Source: Actinomadura sp. KC345 (GTDB lineage Bacteria; Actinomycetota; Actinomycetes; Streptosporangiales; Streptosporangiaceae). From it: a stretch of 51,963 nucleotides of DNA. Where the stretch lies: NCBI RefSeq assembly GCF_004348515.1, contig NZ_SMKH01000012.1, positions 1-51,963 on the forward strand, in the 5' to 3' direction. Below the pieces are notes generated by a model. That model saw nothing but the letters and a program-made list of their open reading frames with translations, searched no databases and was not told the origin of the DNA. Made by a program: the position numbers and the translations under genes. Of this stretch, positions 16,752 through 22,788 are shown one piece after another (position 1 is the first letter of the stretch; each line of letters starts with the position of its first letter).

Positions 16752-17423
16752 TCAGTGGTTGTGGGGGGCGACGGTCGGGCCCTCGCTGGCCTGGACCAGG
16801 ACGAATCCCTGGCCCTGGTAGGCGAGCTGCATGGCTTCGCCGCTGCCCCGGCCGATCAGGGCGGCGGCCTTGAAGGTCCGGTTGACGCCGACCTGGAGGC
16901 TGGTGCTCCAGGCGACGGCGGACTGGCCGTCGGCGAAGGTGGGGGCGCGGCCGCAGTCGAGCATGACCGGGGTGCCGTGGGTGGTGAGGGCGACGAAGCC
17001 GGTGCCGGTGAGGGTGGTGTTGAACAGGCCGCCCGCGGCGATGCCCGCGCCCTGAACCTTCTGGATGTCGGACTGCAGGTGGGCGTCGTAGGCGAGGATG
17101 TTGGCGCCGTTGACGGTGAGCCCCTCGTTCTCCAGGTAGAAGAGGTGGATGTCGTCGGCGTCGTTGGCGACGAACAGCAGGCCCTGGCCCTTGACCCGCA
17201 TCGTCGGGACGCCCTCGCCGGTCAGGGCCTTCTTCATGAACTTGCCGATGCCGCCGGAGCCCTCGTAGTCGAATTCCATCTGGCCCTGGAAGGCCACCAT
17301 GGACCCCTGCCGGGCCAGGACGTCGCCGTTGAGGTGGATCCGGAGCATCTTGGAGTTCTGGAGTGCGAAGTGGCCGGGGAGCTGCTGCCCCTGGTCCATG
17401 TTTCCGAAGAACTGGCTGCGCAT
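16752..17423 (-). CDS. AIM24 family protein
   Basis: Bacterial homologue of the AIM24/TRAP-like fold, a double-stranded beta-helix protein family with no agreed biochemical role. 223 residues, typical length, soluble. Recognisable features: SKMLRIHLNGDVLARQGSMV near the N-terminus, the glycine-rich GSGGIGKFMKKALTGEG, and repeated Gly/Val strands (GQGLLFVANDADD, GTGFVALTTHGTP). Ends GPTVAPHNH, a His-containing tail. ATG 17423 has GAGAGG about ten bases upstream. It is monocistronic, ending at a strong hairpin. Confidence 0.88.
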   Translation of the reverse strand: MRSQFFGNMDQGQQLPGHFALQNSKMLRIHLNGDVLARQGSMVAFQGQMEFDYEGSGGIGKFMKKALTGEGVPTMRVKGQGLLFVANDADDIHLFYLENEGLTVNGANILAYDAHLQSDIQKVQGAGIAAGGLFNTTLTGTGFVALTTHGTPVMLDCGRAPTFADGQSAVAWSTSLQVGVNRTFKAAALIGRGSGEAMQLAYQGQGFVLVQASEGPTVAPHNH

Positions 17424-17485
17424 GGTCGGGTCGTGCCTCTCGTGGTGATTGCTAGAGGTTCGCCAGCATAACGAGAGTGACGAGG

Positions 17486-18394
17486 TCAGCGGTTCCGGCC
17501 ATGGGGGGCGGACCAGTCGATGAGGGGGCCCATGGGGACGATCCCGGACGGGTTGATGTGGGGGTGGGTCACGTAGTAGTGGCGCTTGATGTGATCGAAG
17601 TTCGTGGTCTCGCCGAACGCCGGGATCGCGTACAGGTCACGGGCGTAGCCCCAGAGGGCGGGGTAGTCCGTCACGCGACGCAGGTTGCACTTGAAGTGCG
17701 AGTAGTAGACGGCGTCGAAGCGCGCGAGCGTCGGGTAGAGCCGGACGTCGGCCTCGGTGATCTCGTCGCCGAACAGGTAGCGGCTGCCGGAGAGGCGCTC
17801 TTCGAGCCGGTCGAGGGTGGCGAAGAGGGCGCCGGCGGCTTCCTCGTAGGCGTCCTGGGAGGTCGCGAACCCGGCCTTGTAGACGCCGTTGTTGACGGTC
17901 GTGTAGACGAGCTCGTTCAGCTCGTCGATCCCGGGGCGCAGCGCCTCCGGGTACAGGTCGGGCGCGCCCGCCCGGTGGTGCGCGGTGAACTCCGTCTCCA
18001 TCATCGTGGTGATGGCCGGGAAGTCGTTGGTGACCAGGCGCTCCGTCTCGGTGTCCCAGACGCACGGGACGGTGTAGCGGCCCTCGAAGGAGGGGTCGGT
18101 CCCGAGGTACAGCTCGGAGAGGAACTCCGCGCCGGTGACCGGGTCGCGGCCGGGGAGGCGCCAGCCCCGCTCGTCGCGGATCGGGTCGACGACGGCGACG
18201 CTGATCGCGTCCTCCAGTCCGAGCAGCCGCCGCACGATGAGGCTGCGGTGCGCCCACGGGCACGCGTAGGAGACGAACAGCCGGTAGCGGCCGGGCTCGG
18301 CGGGCAGGCCGCTCGACCCGTCGGCGGTGATCCGCTCGGTGAACCGGTTCGGCTGCCGGACGAACCGGCCCCCCTCGACCTCCTGGACGCTCAT
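17486..18394 (-). CDS. Glutathionyl-hydroquinone reductase-type (Xi-class GST fold) protein
   Basis: Thiol-transferase fold enzyme of the YqjG/ECM4 class. 302 residues. Catalytic motif YACPWAHRS gives Cys45, the residue that resolves thiol-quinone conjugates; the N-terminal thioredoxin-like part includes VPCVWDTETERLVTND (the cis-Pro loop) and the C-terminal helical domain holds YRLFGDEITEADVRLYPTLA-like sequence and the ending THPHINPSGIVPMGP, all standard for the family. Actinobacteria generally use mycothiol rather than glutathione, so the physiological thiol is uncertain. GGGAGGAG precedes the ATG. Monocistronic. Confidence 0.9.
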   Translation of the reverse strand: MSVQEVEGGRFVRQPNRFTERITADGSSGLPAEPGRYRLFVSYACPWAHRSLIVRRLLGLEDAISVAVVDPIRDERGWRLPGRDPVTGAEFLSELYLGTDPSFEGRYTVPCVWDTETERLVTNDFPAITTMMETEFTAHHRAGAPDLYPEALRPGIDELNELVYTTVNNGVYKAGFATSQDAYEEAAGALFATLDRLEERLSGSRYLFGDEITEADVRLYPTLARFDAVYYSHFKCNLRRVTDYPALWGYARDLYAIPAFGETTNFDHIKRHYYVTHPHINPSGIVPMGPLIDWSAPHGRNR

Positions 18395-18487
18395 TCCGCA
18401 CTCCTCCCGACGCCGATGGGGTGGTCCCGCAGCCCACGATATCCGCCGGTGCCCGGCCCGGGACGTCCCCGGGGTGGTGGCGGACGC

Positions 18488-19555
18488 TCAGATCCGCATG
18501 CGGCCGCGGACCATGGGGAGGTCGAGGGCGGTGCGGATGCCCGGCTCGGCGGCGCAGACGACCGGGATCGAGTTGAGGGCGTGCGAGGCTGCGGCGGAGA
18601 TCGCGTCGGTCACCCACGCGTCGTCGGTCCCCAGCGTGAGCGAGGGCCGGCCGTCCACGCGGAGCGAGTACCCGGGGCTGCCCCACTCGTCGCCCGTCCG
18701 CGCGGCGTCGGCCTTGTGCACGACCTCAAGGGTGATCACGGGCCGTCCGGCGGCGAGCCCGCTGAACGTCCAGCGGGCCTCCGCGACCGTGCCGCGCGGG
18801 ACCGGGCCGGCGGCGGTGGCGAGGTCGGTGCGTGCGAGCCGGTGCTCCGCGTCCACGTCGATCTCGTCCAGGTCGACGCCGAGGCCGGCCGCGACCAGGT
18901 GCAGGCTCTCGGAGAACACCGCGCGCATCGCGGTCCGGGCGGGGCGGAGCGCGCGCAGGTACGCCTCCTCGTCCTTCCCGAAGCCGAGCATGTGGTGGAT
19001 CATCCGCCAGGACGGGTGCGGGGCGAAGTCGGTGACCTCGCGGACGTAGACGTGGGTGATCCGCCGCGACAGCCGCGCCAGCATGAGCGGCATGAGGTCG
19101 GCCATGAAACCGCCGCTGATCCCGCTGCCGTGCACCGAGGCGCCGCCGCGCTTGCACGCCTGTTCCAGCTCGTTCACGTACTGCGGGCCGTGCGCCTGCG
19201 GGTAGACGAAGCCGTTCACGGAGACGACGTTCTTGCCGGAGGACAGCAGCGCGCAGACCGTCTCGAGTTCGGTGGACCGGTCGGGCGCCGGGCTCGGGGC
19301 GTAGACGACGCAGTCGGCGTCCAGGTCGAGGATGTCCGCCATGTCGCCGGTCGCGGTGACGCCGGCGCGGTCGCGCCCGGCGAGGACTCCGGCGTCGACG
19401 CCGTCCTTGGCCGCGGTGTGGACCCAGGCGCCGGCCAGCTCCATGTCGTCCCGGTCGAGGACGCCGCGGATCACGCTGCGGCCGACCGCGCCCGTCGCCC
19501 ACTGCACGACGCGGTACGGGCGGGTGCTGGACGTGAACGCGTCGGCAGGGCTCAT
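18488..19555 (-). CDS. DapB-like NAD(P)-binding reductase
   Basis: Dihydrodipicolinate reductase N-terminal-like oxidoreductase, of the actinobacterial type related to diaminopentanoate dehydrogenase. 355 residues from ATG 19555; GGAGG lies about nine bases upstream, inside the longer reading that begins at 19585. Rossmann motif VVQWATGAVGRSVIRG near 16, then ADCVVYAPSP, a putative second-substrate region SGISGGFMADLMPLM and HPSWRMIHHMLGFGKDEE. True lysine-pathway DapB is shorter (about 250) and carries an E/DHHxxKxDxPSGTA motif, absent here, so it is not the biosynthetic enzyme. Divergent from the SDR gene with a palindromic site between them. Confidence 0.82.
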   Translation of the reverse strand: MSPADAFTSSTRPYRVVQWATGAVGRSVIRGVLDRDDMELAGAWVHTAAKDGVDAGVLAGRDRAGVTATGDMADILDLDADCVVYAPSPAPDRSTELETVCALLSSGKNVVSVNGFVYPQAHGPQYVNELEQACKRGGASVHGSGISGGFMADLMPLMLARLSRRITHVYVREVTDFAPHPSWRMIHHMLGFGKDEEAYLRALRPARTAMRAVFSESLHLVAAGLGVDLDEIDVDAEHRLARTDLATAAGPVPRGTVAEARWTFSGLAAGRPVITLEVVHKADAARTGDEWGSPGYSLRVDGRPSLTLGTDDAWVTDAISAAASHALNSIPVVCAAEPGIRTALDLPMVRGRMRI

Positions 19556-19718
19556 CGAGACGGGACCTCCGTTGCTCCTCGGCACAGGAGGTTACGCCGT
19601 CCGCTCCGGCGAAAAGGGCATTCAGCGCAACTTTCCCCCTTGCCTCATCGTACGCAGGACTGCCCTGGCGTCCAGGAGGGAAGGAAGTCCGGGGGCCGCG
19701 GCCGAGCGGGATTCGGTT

Positions 19719-19732
19719 CAGTGGTACCACTG
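19719..19732. promoter_or_regulatory. Perfect 14-bp palindrome upstream of SDR/enoyl-CoA hydratase
   Basis: CAGTGGTACCACTG, perfectly self-complementary, 58 bases before the SDR start and in the divergent gap with the DapB-like gene. It looks like a dimeric repressor (for example TetR-type) operator. Neither neighbour is a regulator. Confidence 0.6.
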
Positions 19733-19790
19733 TGTATCCCCCTGGGTGATGACCCGGGGAGCGTAGTCGGTGCGATGTGAGGAGACAGGG

Positions 19791-20693
19791 ATGTCGGAAC
19801 TGCGCTACGACGGCCGCGTCGCGGTCGTGACCGGAGCGGGCCACGGCCTCGGCCGCCAGCACGCGCTGGAGCTCGCCGCACGCGGCGCCAAGGTCGTCGT
19901 CAACGACCTCGGCGGCGACCGGTCCGGTGCCGGCGCCTCCGCCGGCCCCGCGCAGGATGTCGTGGACGAGATCAAGAAGAACGGCGGCGAGGCCGTCGCC
20001 AATCCCGACAACGTCGCGACCTCCGAGGGCGCGCAGGCGATCGTCCAGGGCGCGCTGGACGCGTTCGGCAAGGTCGACATCGTCATCAACAACGCGGGCA
20101 TCCTGCGCGACAAGTCGTTCAAGAACATGACCCCGGAGGAGTTCGACTCGGTCATCGCCGTCCACCTGCGCGGCTCGTTCCTCGTCTCCAGCGCCGCGTG
20201 GCCCCACCTGCGCGAGGGCGGCTACGGCCGGATCGTCAACACCTCGTCCCCGGCGGGCCTGTTCGGCAACTTCGGGCAGGTGAACTACTCCACGGCCAAG
20301 ATGGGGCTCGTCGGGTTCACCAAGACCCTCGCCCAGGAGGGCGCCAAGTACAACATCAAGGCCAACGCGATCGCGCCGGTGGCCTGGACCCGCATGACCG
20401 AGGACCTGCTGCCCGCCGACTTCGCGGACAAGCTCGGCGTCGACCAGGTCACGCCCCTGGTCGCCTACCTCGTCCACGAGGGCAACGAGGACTCCGGCGA
20501 GGTCTACACGGTCGGCGGCGGCCGCATCGCGAAGATCTTCGTTGCGGAGGGCCCCGGCTACGGGCAGAAGACGACGCTGTCGGTGGAGGACGTGCGCGAC
20601 AACTGGGCGGCCATCAACGCGGCCGAGCCGATGACCGTGTTCAGGAACGTGGGCGAGCAGATGGGCCCGCTCATCCAGCAGCTCGGCTCCTGA
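19791..20693 (+). CDS. SDR dehydrogenase, (3R)-hydroxyacyl-CoA dehydrogenase-like
   Basis: Short-chain dehydrogenase of the MFE-2/FabG-like type with long C-terminal extension. 300 residues. Cofactor motif TGAGHGLGR at 14-22, DLGGDRSG characteristic of the peroxisomal multifunctional enzyme group, NNAG, catalytic Ser in VNTSSPAG, and Tyr166-x3-Lys170 in NYSTAK. The tail (VEDVRDNWAAINAAEP...) matches proteins annotated as SDR acting on acyl-CoA intermediates. ATG 19791 is preceded by AGGAGACAGGG; an earlier in-frame ATG at 19770 lacks this. Four bases separate it from the enoyl-CoA hydratase gene, so the two likely catalyse successive steps of a beta-oxidation-like route. Confidence 0.9.
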   Translation: MSELRYDGRVAVVTGAGHGLGRQHALELAARGAKVVVNDLGGDRSGAGASAGPAQDVVDEIKKNGGEAVANPDNVATSEGAQAIVQGALDAFGKVDIVINNAGILRDKSFKNMTPEEFDSVIAVHLRGSFLVSSAAWPHLREGGYGRIVNTSSPAGLFGNFGQVNYSTAKMGLVGFTKTLAQEGAKYNIKANAIAPVAWTRMTEDLLPADFADKLGVDQVTPLVAYLVHEGNEDSGEVYTVGGGRIAKIFVAEGPGYGQKTTLSVEDVRDNWAAINAAEPMTVFRNVGEQMGPLIQQLGS

Positions 20694-20697
20694 GCCG

Positions 20698-21495
20698 TTG
20701 GCCGGGATCAAGCTCGACCGGCGGGACGGGGTCCTCACCATCACCCTGTCCCGCCCTGAGCGTCTGAACGCCGTCGACGGCGCGCTGACCGAGGAGATGC
20801 TCGACGTCCTGCACGAGCTGGCGCGCGACCCCGGCACCCAGGTCGTGGTCCTCACCGGCGAGGGGCGCGGGTTCTGCTCGGGCATGGACATCCAGGGCGG
20901 AGACCCGGGCGAGAAGAGCGCGGAGGGGCGCGCCCAGCGGCTCTACCGGGGCATCGCCCGCGGCGGCGAGGTCACCGCGCGGCTGCGGGAGATCCCGCAG
21001 CCGGTGATCGCGGCGCTGCGCGGCCCGGTCGCCGGGATGGGCGTCTCCTGGGCGCTGGCCTGCGACATGCGGGTCGCCGACCCGACGACCCGGTTCGTGG
21101 TGCCGTTCGTGGACCTCGGCCTGTCCGCCGGGGACTGCGGCCTGTCCTGGCTGCTGCCCCGCCTCGTCGGCCCGGCCAGGGCCGCGGAGATCTCCTACCG
21201 GGGACGGCGCCTGGACGTGAACCGCGCCGACGCCCTCGGCCTCATCACCGAGATCTCCGCCGAGGGCGCCGACCTGGAGGCGGCCCAGGCCCTCGCCGAC
21301 GAACTGCTCACCAAGTCCCCCTACGGACTGCGCCGGACGAAGGAGCTGCTCAACGCGTCCCTGGACGCGCCCGGACTGCGGCGCCAGCTCCAGGCGGAGA
21401 CCGCCGCCCAGGCCCTCGCGTTCTTCACCGAGGATCTGGCCGAAGGCATGACCGCCACGATGGAGAAGCGACCCCCCAAGTTCGGCAACCGCTGA
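20698..21495 (+). CDS. Enoyl-CoA hydratase/isomerase family protein
   Basis: Crotonase-fold enzyme acting on acyl-CoA. 265 residues. N-terminal strand LTITLSRPERLNAVD, first oxyanion-hole segment GRGFCSGMDIQGGD, second oxyanion-hole segment GPVAGMGVSWALACDMRVA, and the C-terminal helices. The usual glutamate of hydratases at the position after the second loop appears as part of VDLGLSAGDCG rather than EVxxGxxPDxG, so hydratase activity is not certain and isomerase or another crotonase reaction is possible. The start is a TTG at 20698 with no good ribosome site, suggesting coupling to the SDR gene four bases upstream. Confidence 0.88.
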   Translation: MAGIKLDRRDGVLTITLSRPERLNAVDGALTEEMLDVLHELARDPGTQVVVLTGEGRGFCSGMDIQGGDPGEKSAEGRAQRLYRGIARGGEVTARLREIPQPVIAALRGPVAGMGVSWALACDMRVADPTTRFVVPFVDLGLSAGDCGLSWLLPRLVGPARAAEISYRGRRLDVNRADALGLITEISAEGADLEAAQALADELLTKSPYGLRRTKELLNASLDAPGLRRQLQAETAAQALAFFTEDLAEGMTATMEKRPPKFGNR

Positions 21496-21533
21496 ACCGC
21501 CTCCGGTCCGAGTGGCCCGGGGGTCAGCCTCCG

Positions 21534-21571
21534 GGCTACTCGGACAGGGCCAGGCTACTCGGACAGGGCCA
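21534..21571. repeat. 19-bp perfect tandem duplication at a stop codon
   Basis: The unit GGCTACTCGGACAGGGCCA occurs twice in direct contact (21534-21552 and 21553-21571). The second copy encodes the last residues and stop of the leftward CbiX-like gene; the first is a redundant duplicate beyond the stop. Perfect identity suggests a recent slippage event. Confidence 0.9.
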
Positions 21572-22406
21572 GGGAGAGGGCCTCCACGTAGCGGAGCGCG
21601 GCCAGTCTGGCCAGGGCCGGATGGGCGCCCAGCGGGGCGGCGTGGGCGGAGCCGACGGCGGCCGCGGCGGGCGCGGTCAGGTTCGCCTCCGGCTCGGAGC
21701 CGATCAGGTGGGGCGCGACCGCGATGGACGTGGCGCCCGCGGCGCGCAGCTGCTCCGCCGCGGCCTTGACGGACGCCTCGTCGTTCAGCGAGGCGGTGAA
21801 GACCGGGGCCGCCAGCCGGGAGGCGAGCAGCACGCCGGTGACCTCGGCCTGGCGCACGGCCGCGGCGTCCCCCGGGGTGGCCACGATGACGCCGGACGCG
21901 GCGGTCACCATCGTCATCAGCCTGATCCGGTCGGCGCGGGCGAGGCCGGCGTCGGCGAGCCGGTCGTGCAGCGCCTCGGCGATGAGCGGGTGCGGGCCGA
22001 GCGGCTCGGCGGCGACGGCGTGCGCCGGGGTGGCCGCCACCGCGGCCCTGACGGCCGTGTCCAGGGCCGGGTCGGGCCCGGTGGACAGCGGGACGACCAC
22101 GGCCGCCAGCTCGTCCTCCTCGCGGCGCAGCCCGGCCAGGACCGCGTGCAGGCCCGCCTCGTCGCCCTCCAGGTGGCCGATGTGGGCGGGCTGGCCGGTG
22201 TGCTCCAGCTCGACGAGCCTGGCGAGCTCGGTGGCGATCTCGGTGCCGGCGTGCCGGGCGGGGCCGGGGACGGCCAGGACCAGCGTGGGGGATCCGGGGG
22301 GCAGCAGGAAGGATTCGTCGCCGCGGTGCCGGCCGCCGCGCGGTGTGCGGCGCCGTCGCGACGGCAGTGCCTCGGATGCCTGGCTTTCGGGACTCACGGC
22401 GGGCAT
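21555..22406 (-). CDS. CbiX/sirohydrochlorin chelatase-like protein, degenerate active site
   Basis: Two-lobed chelatase-fold protein, 283 residues. The fold is recognisable: first strand PTLVLAVPGPARHAG, internal repeat with EPLGPHPLIAEALHDRL, and second strand TGVLLASRLAAPVFTASLND then APHLIGSEPEANL. Real cobalt/ferrochelatases of this family begin LVxVGHGSR, whose His binds metal; here that position reads VPGPARH, so the first metal-binding His is missing or shifted, and no other siroheme or cobalamin gene is near. Function as a chelatase is therefore doubtful. N-terminal 35 residues are Arg-rich and disordered-looking. Confidence 0.75.
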   Translation of the reverse strand: MPAVSPESQASEALPSRRRRTPRGGRHRGDESFLLPPGSPTLVLAVPGPARHAGTEIATELARLVELEHTGQPAHIGHLEGDEAGLHAVLAGLRREEDELAAVVVPLSTGPDPALDTAVRAAVAATPAHAVAAEPLGPHPLIAEALHDRLADAGLARADRIRLMTMVTAASGVIVATPGDAAAVRQAEVTGVLLASRLAAPVFTASLNDEASVKAAAEQLRAAGATSIAVAPHLIGSEPEANLTAPAAAAVGSAHAAPLGAHPALARLAALRYVEALSLALSE

Positions 22407-22788
22407 CGTAACGCCCTGCGGCCGGGGAGCCGGAAACCCGTCCCGGCCGGCCGTGTCCGGCGGCCCGGTGCGGGCGCCCTCGTTCCGGCCCTCGTTGCCT
22501 GTATGGATCGTGGATCTCCTTCCCGTGCCGGCCGCGACGCGAGCGGTGGGTGAAGCAGCACAGTATGGCGCATCCGGCCCGCGGCGACAGGGGGAAATGA
22601 AGCAAATTGTCCGAATTTGCCCGCTATCTCTTTGTCGCGGTTCGGTCTCTCCAGTGCGGTCCGGTGCTTAGCCGCAGGTGGCAAGGAATGGCCGCAATAC
22701 GTACGAAAGGCTCCAAAGGGGTTGCGGTTCGGTCGTCGCCCGCCTTTATGATCCAGGGACCCTCCGCGCCGGAACGTTCTGAGGTCTC
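22407..22788. other. Intergenic region before the first conservon
   Basis: No gene is supported here. It contains an inverted repeat GCAAATT (22602-22608) / AATTTGC (22614-22620) and, nearer the conservon, a promoter candidate at 22722-22752. The stretch around 22590-22700 is less GC-rich than its surroundings, as expected for a regulatory region shared by divergent genes. Confidence 0.5.
22722..22752 (+). promoter_or_regulatory. Candidate promoter of conservon 1
   Basis: TTGCGG (22722-22727) and TATGAT (22747-22752) with a 19-base spacer, 36 bases before the cvnA start. The -10 matches the consensus at five of six positions; the spacer is one base long. Confidence 0.5.

Noticed and set aside
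12893..16873. Very long plus-strand reading frame (over 1300 codons)
   Set aside because: It lies antisense to kgd, whose domains and motifs are unmistakable. Composition is Arg/Gly/His-rich, the usual mirror of GC-rich genes.
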